A stretch of DNA of 61,405 bases from Cladosporium sp. IMV 00045 (GCA_001931905.2 MSJI02000877.1:1-61405), one strand, 5' to 3'; counted from the first letter of the stretch, positions 33,382 to 44,431 are shown. Made by a program: numbers and translations. Notes: generated by a model not told the origin, from the letters alone.

Positions 33382-34578
33382 GTGAATGGGGTTTTGGGTT
33401 GTCTGGCATGATTACACGACAGTCATGATTTTGTTGCCCTGTGGGTGCTGCTTCGTTCGCGGACAGCTGCCACAACAGACAGGGCTTAGCAAGGCGTTTG
33501 GCGAATAGATCTTCTCATGGTGGTGAGAGAAGATCTCGGCGGCATGCTTTCGAATAACTTAGCGGCTCCCAGAGTATATGAGCCTGTCATCACATTGCCT
33601 GTCTTTTAACATCACTCACGATTCTCCGATCACGTGTCAGCCTGCAGGCTCCCCAACTCGGTGAACGCGATTGTAAAGTGGTGAACTGCACGTAATCATC
33701 ACAAGATGAACCAGACCATGCCGCCAGCCGAAAGTATATGTACGATCAAACGTCGTACTCGCGACGGTGGATCAATCTTCAGGTACCGTCTTGAACCCTG
33801 GACGACTTGTCACCGACCTGATTGAATGATCGCCGGCTATATTTACCCCCCGGGATGCCCGAGATTATTGTACATTTATCACGGGTATCACTTCTCCCAT
33901 TCTCCCGTCTTAGTGTATGCAGACCGTCGCGCCTCCCGTTCAGGAAGCGCCACAATCGCTACGGATTGCGAGATGCATCGATAGATTGCGCCCCGAGCGT
34001 CACAGCCACGTCAATAATCCCTGTCGTCCGGCATCTTTCAATCCTGCCCATGATCGTCGCCAGTTCAAAAACCGGGAACTCCAGCTCGAAATAGCCCGGC
34101 CTCGTCCATTGATTGCATGTACCGCACCCGATCATCAATCAATCTTCCTCAATTCGCCTATCGCGTCCATTATTGCCCGCCTGTCTAATTCTTTTGCAGC
34201 CCTGCCCTCTCGTCAGCCTGATTCGGCGGCCTTACTGCCTCTCTGCCTCTCGTTCCTCTCGTTTCTTTGTTGCCGAAAGGTCGCATTAGGTCTGGGCGCG
34301 ACTTTAGCCGAAGCCTAAGCCTCAAAGACCCCGGCACGGTAGGCCATCTGCTACAGCACATCCAACGACATCTTCACGTCACAGGAATACATATATGCAC
34401 AGCGCGCGGCTTGGTATGGACTAGCTGTGGCCCAGACGACAGCACCCCGAACGGCCAAGAACTGCATTGGGTGTCCTTTGCGACCCGCCACGATACGAGG
34501 CATTCGCCCATCCACGCTGCTTCCGATGACTTCCCGGGAAACTGGATCTATTATCGCTAGACTGCTGCTGCAGATGCC

Positions 34579-34579
<1 letters not shown>
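33382..34579. other. Long upstream region of the Zn2Cys6 regulator gene
   Basis: More than 1 kb with no convincing gene. Long upstream regions are usual for fungal regulators. An ORF at 34267-34560 has no recognisable content. An upstream first exon of the regulator may lie in this stretch or the next. Confidence 0.45.

Positions 34580-34630
<51 letters not shown>
34580..34630. repeat. (CTG)17 microsatellite
   Basis: Seventeen uninterrupted CTG units, preceded by shorter CTG runs from 34562. It lies in the presumed 5' leader or an intron of the Zn2Cys6 gene. On the minus strand it reads as CAG. Confidence 0.95.
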
Positions 34631-34631
<1 letters not shown>

Positions 34632-34963
34632 AGGCGACGAGCGAGTCACACACATGCTTCGGCAACCCGACATAGAATCACGGTGATCAGCGCAGCCGCG
34701 CCGACCCAGGCCTGCGCGCCTTCACTCTGCCAACCCTGGCGGCCCACGATAATCAGTCTGCGTCCGCGCAGGCTGACCTCAGCCCGGTCTATGCCTACCC
34801 ATTGACCCCGAGTACTTCTGGAGCGCTATCTACCTACCAGCCCAGCGCGGAAAAAGACGCCCTTTCAGTCCCCAAGCGCAAGACCCCGCCCAACCAGTCT
34901 GGATCGAAGCCGAACAAGAAAGTCAAGAGAGTCGGTCCCAAGTCAGATACTACAGCGGATCTG

Positions 34964-37298
34964 ATGCCCGCCGGTGATGGCGAGAACAGCGGCGAGGGCA
35001 GCAAACAAAAGCGAGTGCGGACAGGATGTCTTACATGTCGCCAGCGCCACCTCAAATGCGACGAGGCATGGCCAAACTGTCAAAATTGTCGCAAGAGCAG
35101 TCGCGAATGCAAGAGAGGGATCAAGTTGAACTTCATCGATACGTGGTTGGGTCCGCCTCCGCAGGCTGTGACATCGCATGCCTCCAACGATTGGAGAGTG
35201 GAGTTTCTGGACGAGTCTAGAGAGATTGCGGACGAATATATCGGCGGCACGCACGTTTACCCTCCACTGGAGCAAGTTGCACCAACTGGAGCATCTCGAG
35301 ATCGATTGCGCGAGCCGGCTCCTTCATTCAATATTGTGAATACCGCACCAGCGGCACCGAATGTCTTGCCACAACACCCACTTCCTCCTATACAAGGGAT
35401 TCTACCGGATGTACAGTACATGGACTCAGCGCCGGCTCAACAACCCGATATGTCAAATATGTTCGATCCCACTCGGCAGAACACCGTTCAATACCCCATG
35501 CAGCCACCAAACACGAATGCAAGTCAGAGCTCGTCGTACGCGCCAAGCATCAACAGCGGCACGATGTCAGCACAAGCGGGTAATTTTGCACACATGGAGC
35601 AGGATCTGAACCTGGAAGAAGACGAAAAGCGTGAATACCTGAACACTGCAGAAGAGACTCTGTTCATGCAGGTCTTCGTTGAAGAAGTAGGCGCTTGGAT
35701 GGACAGCATGGATCCTCTAAAGCACTTCTCCCGCCTCCTGCCGTTTCACTCGCTGTCTGAGCCCATGCTTCTGAACGCGTTCCTGGCCTGCGGCGCGCGC
35801 CACTTGACTTTGGTCAACTCCACGTACACAGAGGAGAAGGCGTTGCACTATTACGATACAGCCACCCGATTCCTCCTGAAGAATCTCCAAAATCCCAACC
35901 GCGACACGGTCATCTGCGCCACGACCGCCGTAATTCTTAATGTCTATGAAGTCATGTCAGAACGCGCCTTGCAGCGAATGAACCACATCGCCGGAGCAAG
36001 AGCGCTCATCAAAGAATGTGGCTGGAACGCGAGGGCCACCGGCATCGGAGCCGCCTGCTTCTGGTTGAACGTCGGGCTGGAAGTCTTGAGTTGTCTTCAC
36101 TTCAACTGGCAAGTTGCCTGGGATCCCGACGACTGGCAAATCGATATGGATCTCAGCCGCGAACAGCACAACGGAAGAGAAGAGATGTGGACCCATCGCA
36201 TGCTCTACCTGATAGCCAAAGTGTGCAATTTCCGATCGACGATGCCCAGATCCATGGAGGCAAACCCTCGAGACGAGCAGATCCGCACCCAACAGCGCTT
36301 TGAGCAATGGCGTCGGCTGAAGGAAATGATCGATGCTTGGGATCACGGTGTGCCTAGGACGATGCAGCCTATGGCCTATGTTAATCCCTTCCAGACGAGT
36401 GGGAAATCTTGCTTCCCCGAGGTCTGGCTTATAAAGCGAACTTCCATAGTCGCAAGGCTGTTCTATCACACGGCCATGCTGCTAATGTCGCAAATCAACC
36501 CTTACCTGAACGTGACGGTGCCTGGAGAAATGGCAGACATGCAGAGCAGACATGCACAGATGATCTGTGGTATCGCCGCACATGTCAAAGATCGGTAAGT
36601 TTCCTTGATACTTCCCGTACATTCAAAAGCTTCACACTGACCCTTTTCCCAGCGGCGTCGCATCCGTAGCCATCCGCTCCCTAGCCCACGCAGGCGAAGT
36701 CCTCACCACCCGCCGGGAGCAAGAAGAAGTAATGCGGATCTTCGAGAAGATCAACAAGGAGACCGGCTGGCGGATCGGGTTCGTGTACAAAGAACTGAAA
36801 GAAAAATGGGGCTGGGCGGAAGAACCCTCACCCTCCCAGTTCGCGCAGACCCATACCGCAGCACATCAAGAAAAAGAACGCCGCGAGCAGCAACTCGAAC
36901 AGCAAGCCCAACAACAGCAACAGGCCCAGCAGCAGCAGCAGGCCCAGCAGCAACAGCAGGCCCAGCAGCAACAGCAGAGTATGCAACTACAGCAAAGCTT
37001 CGACTTCAACTCCCAGAACGTCGCGCAGAACATGTCCCTCCCTTCTCTGCAGCTCACGCCTCCCCAGCAACATCCACCTCAGCAAGCGCAGCAACACCCG
37101 CCTCAGCAATCGCAGCAGCAGCAGCAGCAGCAGCCCGCAGCAGCTGCTGCTAAGAAAGACAAGCGTCCGCCGACGGGCATTCCAAACCCGCTCTATGCTA
37201 AGGCGGATTTCAACCTGCCTCAGCATCCGTATCAGAATTTCTACGTCGCGCCCAGCTCCGGGTATGGGCATGCGCAGGGCGGGTTTTGGTATACGTGA
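34964..37298 (+). CDS. Zn(II)2Cys6 transcription factor with polyglutamine tail
   Basis: Exons 34964-36594 and 36653-37298, intron 58 bp. The start is conservative: 34964 is the first ATG in frame, but the frame is open back to 34676 (ending SPVYAYPLTPSTSGALSTYQ), so an upstream exon with the true start is likely; an acceptor AG at 34771 is in phase. The binuclear cluster CX2CX6CX6CX2CX6C begins GCLTCRQRHLKC, followed by NFIDTW. The middle region (LNLEEDEKREYL... to FNWQVAWDPDDW) is the helical activation/regulatory domain of the fungal_trans_2 type. The last exon adds four AQQQQQ units (about 36906-36977), HPPQQ repeats and a conserved-looking end GIPNPLYAKADFN...HPYQNFY. The regulated pathway cannot be named from sequence. 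Confidence 0.85.
36906..36977 (+). repeat. 18-bp tandem repeat coding AQQQQQ x4
   Basis: Four in-frame units alternating CAG and CAA glutamine codons inside the regulator's last exon. A further run of eight glutamines lies near 37110-37135. Confidence 0.85.
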
Positions 37299-38455
37299 GT
37301 CGCGGCGCCGGGGCTTCCTACTGTTTGTTTGGCCTGAGAAGTTGAGAGGCATTTACCGTGGGCATTACTTCTCGCGGTTTCGACTTTCTCGAATCCAGAG
37401 TTTGGATGCCGAATCGCAATATCCTGAAATCTCCACGCAGGCGCAAAAAGAGCCTCGAGGTCGAAGATCTACGCGGTTGATCTCTCTGATCTTGTTTTCA
37501 TATGTCTTTTCTACTTATCTTTCCTTGTTTTTCGTTTTTCTCTTTTCACTTGACAGGATACCCAACTACAGAGCTGAGCGCAAAGGGCGCGCGCGCGCGA
37601 TAAGGGAAGGGGAGAGGGGGGCGTGGGAAACAAAGAAAAAGGGCGTATAGTACACGGGCTTGGCGAGGCCTGGACTGGACTGGGATGGGATGGGATGGGG
37701 GGTTTCTGGTTTGGATCTTTTTGAGTAGATTTTTTTAATTACATGTAGGTGGTAGTTTTATTCTATCGACAAAAGATATGCCATCCACGAAAAGAAACCA
37801 CAACTGACTCAATGCAACGAAGAGAAGACTACCTCTATCGAGAAAGGATTGCTTTTAGACAGGATGTCGATGCTGGTGAATTTTTTTAGGTGTTGCTGTC
37901 TGTTACGGTGGTGTCAATCGACATGAGGGGGAATATCAAGATCGAACTATCGATTCGGATGTTCCTTGTCGTTTGATAGCACGATGTAGTCTGCTGCCGC
38001 TTTGCCCTGGGTCTATCGTTTCGTGAGATGTCTTGTGGGTCGATCGACGGACGGAGAGAAACCAGCGCAGCGCACAAAGCTTTCGATACATGGAGTACTG
38101 TTTTGCGCTGAAGCGACTGATCGAAGACGTTGTTGGAGCATTCACATTCACAGGCATATCTTACATAACACCTGATTGCTTTAAAGATAAGAGATAGATG
38201 CAACGCTACATACATGTACTAGGCAGGTACCCGCCAATGCATCGCAAGAAGTTGCGGGGTCCATCTTCCGACTTAGCCTTGTGACTGTACATGTAGGGCG
38301 CGGTACATTTCATGTTTATCGTCTTGGCCATTGATCTCGATGATCTTTATAAACTTCAATAGGTTAAGGCGATGCTTTTCTTACCTTGATTCAAATCAGT
38401 CGTCTCATCTCAGTCAACACATGAAATCAACCACAATCGTTCATCACATCCAACA
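37299..38455. other. Intergenic region with G-rich and GC-repeat tracts
   Basis: No gene seen. A short alternating GC run (about 37589-37599) and the GGGAT tandem at 37681-37698 lie in the 3' flank of the regulator. A TATA box for the next gene is at 38348. Confidence 0.5.
38348..38353 (+). promoter_or_regulatory. TATA box of the class III aminotransferase gene
   Basis: TATAAA 108 bp before the ATG at 38456, at a normal spacing for fungal promoters. Confidence 0.5.
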
Positions 38456-39778
38456 ATGACTTCAATCACCCAAGCCTACGCAGAAGCCGAAAAGGCCTAT
38501 ACAGCCCGCAACCCCAAATCCCAATCCATCTACAACTCAGCAATCTCCTGCCTCCCCGGTGGCAACACGCGAACAGTCCTCTTCTACGCTCCCTTCCCCC
38601 TCTCCGTCAGCAAAGCCCACGGCTCCCGCCTCACAGACGCCGACGGCCACACCTACACCGACTTCCTAGGCGAATACACAGCCGGGCTCTACGGCCACTC
38701 GGAACCCAAGATCACCGCCGCTCTCAAATCCGCAATTGACCGCGGCCTCAGCTTCGGCTCGCACCATGAAGACGAAGTCCGCCTGGCGGAAGCGATCAAG
38801 GCCCGCTTCGCGCCCACCGTCGAACTGCTCCGCTTCACCAACTCCGGCACAGAAGCGACGCTGATGGCCCTCGCGGCTGCGAAAGCTTACACCGGCAAGA
38901 AGAAAATCCTCGTCTTCGCTGGCGGCTACCACGGCGGTGCGTTTAGCTTCAAAGGCGGGAGTAGCGGGCCCGTCAACGCGCCTCATGAGTATCTCGTCGC
39001 GAGGTACAACTCGCTCGATTCCGTGAGGGAATTGGTCGAGCGGGTTGAGAACCGCGATGATTTGGCGGCTATCATCGCCGAGCCCATGATTGGGTCCGGC
39101 GGCGGGATTCCGGGCGACAGAGCGTTCCTGGAAGGTTTGCGGAGCGTGGCGAACGAGCGCGGTGCCGTCCTACTGTTCGACGAAGTCATGACGTCGCGCA
39201 TGTACGGCGGGGCGGGCGTGCAGTCGCAGATGGCGGAGGGGTGTAAGCCCGACATGGTGACGTTGGGGAAGTGGATTGGGGGCGGGATGTCGTTTGGTGC
39301 GTTCGGAGGGCGGAGGGAGATCATGGAGCTCTTCGATCCGAGGAAGAAGGGCTCTCTGGCGCACGCGGGGACGTTCAACAATAACGTGCTCACCATGGCA
39401 GCGGGGCGGGTGGGCATGGAGGAGGTTTTCACGGAGGCTAGGGCGAGAAAGTTGCATGCGAGGGGCGAGGAGATGAGGGCGAGGTTGAGGGCGGTTTGTG
39501 AGGGGTCGTTGTTGAAGTGGACGGGTTTGGGGTCGATTATGAATGTTACGTTTACGACTACGCCGGTCGAGGCTATCAAGTGTCCGGAGGATTTTGGGAA
39601 GCCTGTTACGGAGTTGGGGGATTTGCTGCATTTGTTCTTGCTGGAGCGTGGGTTTTACATGGCGAGAAGGGGGTTTGTCGCACTGAGCTTGGTGTTGACT
39701 GATGAGGATATTGCTGGGTTTGTTGGCGCTGTCGAGGAGTTTGTGCAGACATATAAGCCATTGCTGGCTTTGAACTAG
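38456..39778 (+). CDS. Class III PLP aminotransferase, glutamate-1-semialdehyde aminomutase-like
   Basis: 440 aa, single exon. Family order is complete: SCLPGGNTRTV at the N-terminus, ADGHTYTDFLGEYTAGLYGH, RFTNSGTEATLMALAAAKAYTGKKKI, FAGGYHGG, AAIIAEPMIGSGGGIPG, LLFDEVMTSRM and the PLP lysine K272 in LGKWIGGGMSFGAFGG. True GSA aminomutase makes 5-aminolevulinate in plants and bacteria, but fungi use ALA synthase, so this protein is more likely an aminotransferase or aminomutase acting on another amino or keto acid. Convergent with the acyltransferase gene, only 109 bp apart. Confidence 0.88.
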   Translation: MTSITQAYAEAEKAYTARNPKSQSIYNSAISCLPGGNTRTVLFYAPFPLSVSKAHGSRLTDADGHTYTDFLGEYTAGLYGHSEPKITAALKSAIDRGLSFGSHHEDEVRLAEAIKARFAPTVELLRFTNSGTEATLMALAAAKAYTGKKKILVFAGGYHGGAFSFKGGSSGPVNAPHEYLVARYNSLDSVRELVERVENRDDLAAIIAEPMIGSGGGIPGDRAFLEGLRSVANERGAVLLFDEVMTSRMYGGAGVQSQMAEGCKPDMVTLGKWIGGGMSFGAFGGRREIMELFDPRKKGSLAHAGTFNNNVLTMAAGRVGMEEVFTEARARKLHARGEEMRARLRAVCEGSLLKWTGLGSIMNVTFTTTPVEAIKCPEDFGKPVTELGDLLHLFLLERGFYMARRGFVALSLVLTDEDIAGFVGAVEEFVQTYKPLLALN

Positions 39779-39887
39779 TAGGGAAGTCGAGCATCGTTTC
39801 GGGAATGTAATAGTTTATACAATAATCATGAATCATTACGATATCTACCAATTGGCCTTGATGTCATACATCCACATCGAAAAGGAC

Positions 39888-42338
39888 CTAAAGTCTCGCC
39901 TGGGCGGCCAGACCTCTTCGTCTCTTACTCTTCGTGTCACCAACCCCTTCCACTTCCTCAACCGCATCCGCCCAAAGGTCTCTGCCCACCAAATCCGCCA
40001 ACCCAAGCACCCTCGTCCTCACCGTAGCGCCATCCCTACGATTCTTCCCCTCCCGTCTCCCCTGCGAGATCTTCTCACAAAACTCCCACAGTTTCCCTTG
40101 AGCCTGCAACTTCCCCTCCTCATCCCTCCGCGGCATCCAAGCAGCCGCCAGCCGCACCTTAGGCGGCACCTTGGCGTCCTTGGAGCGCGAGACAAGGACA
40201 ATCCCTTCCTCTTCCTCCCTCGCGAAAGCGTTGCGCAGCGCTTCCTTGTTGACAGCTTCGAAATAGCTCAGATCGCCTTGGTGGTAGAGAGTTTTGCCCA
40301 GTACCTGCGCGAAATTCTGTGCTTTCTTGAAATCTACCCACACCTCTGAGTCTGTTGCTGAGGCGGGCGGGGTGAGCATGAAGAGAGATACGGCGCCGAG
40401 CCAGGCTGCTTCGATATAAGGCCATATGAGGAAGCAGTAGAAGTCGTAATTCTCGCGGCCGGTGGCGCGTTCGCTGGGATGCAACTCGATCGATGCGATT
40501 TCGTCGTCTGTGCGCGAGGTTTGCACGACTTTGTCGTCTTCCAGGAGCTTGAGAGTGTCTCTCAGATTGTCGTCCAGCGGCCGGGTGTCGAAGATGAATT
40601 CGGCTCGGAAAAGCTGCGATAGGAACAGAACGTATTCTCGTAGAGAGGCGTAGCTGATCCATTGCGTTTCTTCGCCGCCTCCAATCTTCACTTTCAGGTA
40701 GAGTGCTGCGCAAACCAGCGCTTGTGATACGAACAGATGGATCGTCATGTTTCTGTAGAACGACAGTTGGAAGCGGTCTTCTGCGAAGAAGGTCTCTTCT
40801 GGCAGGCCTTCAACTCTCCCGACAAGTTGGGGTCCCAGGACTTCCAGAGCACGTTCGACGACGGCTTCTGTGTTCTTGGTTGAGAAGTGCGCGAGACGGC
40901 CTTTCTGCGCTCGGACACGATCGCTAAGCCAGTTGACACGGCGGACGAGCTCGCTCTTGCCCACGCCTCGGCCTCGCAGTGTGAGAAGTATCGTGCCTAC
41001 GAGAGCCGTAGGCATAACCACACTGACGTCGTTGATCTCTTTCAGAACGCGATAGCCAAGAGTGGTGAGAATGCGGCGCCGAATTGTAGCATCATGCGTG
41101 CTCTGCACATCGGAGGGTTGCTTTGATAGGCGTGTCTGCTGTTCGGTAACGAATCCGCGTAAACTCCAAGGTTCGTGGAAGCGCATGTCGACACGACCGA
41201 GTTTCAGCGAAAGCACATTCGAGGCCGACAAGAAATTGAAAAGGCCTTCCTTAGATTTGGGCCGGCCGAGCAGCTCCGAAACGTACGAATCGACTTCGAT
41301 CACCTTGTCGTACTGTGTGCTGACCGGGCATATTATGCAGTCGTCAACGCTGCCAGTGAGCACGCTGTCTAGCACGAAGCTCAAAATGCCGAACTTTGGG
41401 CCTAGGAGTTTGCCTGTCCGCGATCTGCCACCTTCAATGAAGCATTCCAAGTTGTGTCCATTCTGCAACAGAGTGTCGATGTAAGATTGCACCAGGGTCT
41501 GATACAGCTGGTCATCCCCAAAACTCCTTCTGATCCACATAGCACCAGCGTGCTGTAGGAAGGACCCCACGACAGGGAAGTTCAAGTTATCTCCAGCGAC
41601 CACAGTGGGAAGTGCTAGTCCTAACCGGTAGCAAATCACCTGTAAGCTCACGTAATCCACATGTGAACGATGGCAGGGCAGAAAGATAATGCTCTGCTTC
41701 TTTTGCGCCGCCTCTTGGGCCACCCGTCGGAGACGAAGGACCTCTTCGCTGTTGACGTGTATTCCCTGATGATATGCCCTGGTCAAGAGTTGAGTGGCCA
41801 GATAATATGCTCCTCGGATGAAATATCTCGAATCCATCTTGCAGATCATCTTATCCGTCCACTCCTCCGCAACATTACTCAGCTGCCCTTCCAACTCTAT
41901 CCGCCTACCCTCTCTCTTTGCTTTCCACTCTTCTTCCTCTCCTTCCAAGCCCAGAGGCCCCATCTTCCCCTCCAACATCTCAGCCTCCACTCTCTTCGCA
42001 GCCAGCTCTGAGATCTTGCCCCGCAACTTCTGCTGCTGCATGACCATGCTCTTCATGCGCTCACTGAAGCCGGGGTAGAAAATCTCCTGCCCGACAATGC
42101 TGTCGTAGCTGCGCCATCCTGTGCCCGAAATGTGTTGGCCAAGCTCTGTGAGAGCGTTCATGGGCGCTTGCCGAAAGCGCGAGTAGGGCTCGAGCAGCTC
42201 ATGTTCTTCGGGCGACGAGGCGAAGACGCTGGGTGGGTGGAGCGTGAGTGTGCTGCCTTGTAAGGAGAGGTCGGGCGGAGCATTGTCTGTCGCAACAGGG
42301 GCTGGGGCAGAGGGGTTGGTTCTGCTTGGGTCGGACAT
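39888..42338 (-). CDS. PlsB-family glycerol-3-phosphate/dihydroxyacetone-phosphate acyltransferase with C-terminal ARL
   Basis: 816 aa, single exon, read from the ATG at 42338 (the longer frame starts at a TTG). Acyltransferase motifs: HRSHVDY (H223, HX4D), GDNLNFPVVG, FIEGGRSRTGK and IICPVSTQYDKV. By family it attaches a fatty acid to the sn-1 position of glycerol-3-phosphate or DHAP. The last three residues are ARL, which fits the PTS1 pattern [SAC][KRH][LM], so the protein is probably peroxisomal, as is animal GNPAT (ending AKL). No clear membrane-spanning segment was judged. Divergent from the amidohydrolase gene. Confidence 0.88.
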   Translation of the reverse strand: MSDPSRTNPSAPAPVATDNAPPDLSLQGSTLTLHPPSVFASSPEEHELLEPYSRFRQAPMNALTELGQHISGTGWRSYDSIVGQEIFYPGFSERMKSMVMQQQKLRGKISELAAKRVEAEMLEGKMGPLGLEGEEEEWKAKREGRRIELEGQLSNVAEEWTDKMICKMDSRYFIRGAYYLATQLLTRAYHQGIHVNSEEVLRLRRVAQEAAQKKQSIIFLPCHRSHVDYVSLQVICYRLGLALPTVVAGDNLNFPVVGSFLQHAGAMWIRRSFGDDQLYQTLVQSYIDTLLQNGHNLECFIEGGRSRTGKLLGPKFGILSFVLDSVLTGSVDDCIICPVSTQYDKVIEVDSYVSELLGRPKSKEGLFNFLSASNVLSLKLGRVDMRFHEPWSLRGFVTEQQTRLSKQPSDVQSTHDATIRRRILTTLGYRVLKEINDVSVVMPTALVGTILLTLRGRGVGKSELVRRVNWLSDRVRAQKGRLAHFSTKNTEAVVERALEVLGPQLVGRVEGLPEETFFAEDRFQLSFYRNMTIHLFVSQALVCAALYLKVKIGGGEETQWISYASLREYVLFLSQLFRAEFIFDTRPLDDNLRDTLKLLEDDKVVQTSRTDDEIASIELHPSERATGRENYDFYCFLIWPYIEAAWLGAVSLFMLTPPASATDSEVWVDFKKAQNFAQVLGKTLYHQGDLSYFEAVNKEALRNAFAREEEEGIVLVSRSKDAKVPPKVRLAAAWMPRRDEEGKLQAQGKLWEFCEKISQGRREGKNRRDGATVRTRVLGLADLVGRDLWADAVEEVEGVGDTKSKRRRGLAAQARL

Positions 42339-43075
42339 TCTTATTCGTTCGTATTTCTCTCGTGCTTCCAAGTGTTCTACCGTCTATTCGAAGGTGCCAT
42401 GGCCTGTGTATAATGTTGTGATGTACTTGCTCGCTCTTCGTGTGATAAATGGGCAAGGCGAGATTCGTGGTGTCGGAAATAAAAGTGCAGAGCCGCGACC
42501 CCTGTATGATTCTGAGAGATTGAGTCGGTCGCGTAGAAAGATCATCTAGTTTCGATGTATAAGTACATGGGCTGTTGTAATGCCAGTTGGATCATTGATA
42601 GGCCACCAGGTGCACGGCGAGTCGACTTCACAACCCCAGCGTTGTTGACTTGCCGAGGCAAAACAACGCGGTCGACCGCCAGAGACTCATCACTTACGGA
42701 GGCCAACCGCATTGCAGTGGCCGATTGTTTTGAACGAGGAAAAGCGATCCGTGCATCTTCTCACTACTATGGGAGCATTGTCTACGACCAGGTAAGTTAT
42801 TTGCATTCCTACAGTTGCTAATGAGGATGCGGCCGATCTTTCAATCTTGATTCCACCTTATCTCCCCATGGCGGGGCAATCATGCCTGTAGGATGAGGGA
42901 TCAGTCGTTCAATGCCGGATAAGGTAGGTCGATTATCGGGAAATCGGCAGCGTAGTATATCCTCATCATTCTACTGCATTCACCGCGATCAGCTCGATTC
43001 TTCTGGTTCTATTCGCCGTTCACAGACCTACCTTGCCGCGACTTCGGACAAACCACCTTACATTACAGAAGCACT
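42339..43075. other. Divergent intergenic region, no gene seen
   Basis: About 740 bp. Short ORFs at 42555-42821 and elsewhere have no recognisable content. Confidence 0.5.
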
Positions 43076-44431
43076 ATGCGCGACAAGATCGAGAACGACT
43101 GGACCCATGTGGATCGTGTTGTCGTTCCAGTGAGGGCAACGACCGAAGAACAGCCACCCAAAGATGAAAAATACATCGTCACGGCCGACCTATTGATCCC
43201 TGGCCGGGGCCAGCCCATGAAGGACTGTGGTGTTGTCGTTGAGGGCAAAACAATCAAGTTTGTAGGGAGCATCATCAATCTGAAAACAACCTATGGTCAC
43301 CTCCCCAAGACTCACGTCAAGATCCTCATGCCCGGCATGTGGGACTGCCACGTCCACCTGATGGGCATCCACAAAGTCGCCGGCGACGCCTTCATCGACG
43401 CCTGGAAGAACCCCGTCCTCTCCGGCGCCCGCTCGGCCAGAGACGTGATGCTCCTGCTCGACGCCGGCTTCACATCCGTCCGCGAAATGGCCGGGTACGG
43501 CTTACAGCTCGACCAAGCGATCAAGGAAGGCTCGCTCGTCGGACCCAAAATCTACAGCTCCAACTGCATCATCAGCACAACAGGCGGGCACGCGGACTTC
43601 CACGACACGCCCTTAGACTGGTGTCACGACATGCAACAGCACGGAGCGCCTTTCTGCGTCGCCGACGGACCGGACGAATGCATGAAAGCCGTGCGAAAGC
43701 AGCTCCGAGCCGGCGCGGACGTGATCAAAATCTGTGGCTCTGGCGGCGTTGGCAGCGAGCGCGACAACCCCGTCGACCAGCAGTTCACGTCTGCAGAAAT
43801 GAAGGCGATGGTGGAAGTGGCGACGCAAGCGCAACGCATCGTCGGCGCCCACTGTCACGGCAAGGTAGGCATCGACGCCGCGCTTAGAGCGGGCGTGAAG
43901 ACAATCGAGCACGGGAGTTATTTAGACGAGGAGTCCGCGGACTTGATGAAGAAGCACGACGCGATCCTCGTCTCGACCCGCTTGATAGTGGAGAACGGTC
44001 TGAAACTCAAAGAATTCTTCTCACCTGCTGGATACGCCAAATTGGAAGCCGTTGCCAAAGCGCAGGAGAAAGCAATGCAAATTGCGGTGCGGAAGGGTGT
44101 CAAAATGGCTACTGGCACTGATACCGGAGTCTCGATGCCGAACAGCATCGCGACGCAGGGTCTCAATGGCAAAGAGCTGCTCTATCACGTCAGAGCAGGC
44201 ATGACGCCGCTTCAAGCGATTGAAGCAGCCACTGCAAATGGTCCTCTCACGTTGGGTCCGCAGGCTCCAAAGTCTGGCCTGCTTAAGGGAGGTTATGATG
44301 CGGATTTCATTGCTCTGGACGAGAATCCGTTGGAAAACATTGAAGTCCTGATTGGAGGGTCTCATGTCACTCACGTATGGCGCCAGGGAAGGTGTTATAA
44401 ATCGCCCGAACACCCGGTGAGCATTATTTGA
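43076..44431 (+). CDS. Metal-dependent amidohydrolase (imidazolonepropionase/Xaa-Pro dipeptidase-like)
   Basis: 451 aa, single exon. TIM-barrel amidohydrolase with metal ligands H92 and H94 (MWDCHVHL), K218 (VIKICGSGG, probably the carbamylated bridging lysine), H259 (GAHCHG), H279 (IEHGSY) and D349 (ATGTDTG); the small N-terminal beta domain (VVVEGKTIKFVG) and C-terminal return (GGYDADFIALDENPL) are present. Related proteins hydrolyse amides or cyclic compounds, including the ochratoxinase-type fungal enzymes; the substrate cannot be read here. No signal peptide, so cytosolic. Convergent with the GH43 gene 166 bp away. Confidence 0.9.
   Translation: MRDKIENDWTHVDRVVVPVRATTEEQPPKDEKYIVTADLLIPGRGQPMKDCGVVVEGKTIKFVGSIINLKTTYGHLPKTHVKILMPGMWDCHVHLMGIHKVAGDAFIDAWKNPVLSGARSARDVMLLLDAGFTSVREMAGYGLQLDQAIKEGSLVGPKIYSSNCIISTTGGHADFHDTPLDWCHDMQQHGAPFCVADGPDECMKAVRKQLRAGADVIKICGSGGVGSERDNPVDQQFTSAEMKAMVEVATQAQRIVGAHCHGKVGIDAALRAGVKTIEHGSYLDEESADLMKKHDAILVSTRLIVENGLKLKEFFSPAGYAKLEAVAKAQEKAMQIAVRKGVKMATGTDTGVSMPNSIATQGLNGKELLYHVRAGMTPLQAIEAATANGPLTLGPQAPKSGLLKGGYDADFIALDENPLENIEVLIGGSHVTHVWRQGRCYKSPEHPVSII

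Noticed and set aside
34427..34633. ORF ending in poly-leucine
   Set aside because: It is only the (CTG)17 repeat read as Leu; no other coding evidence.
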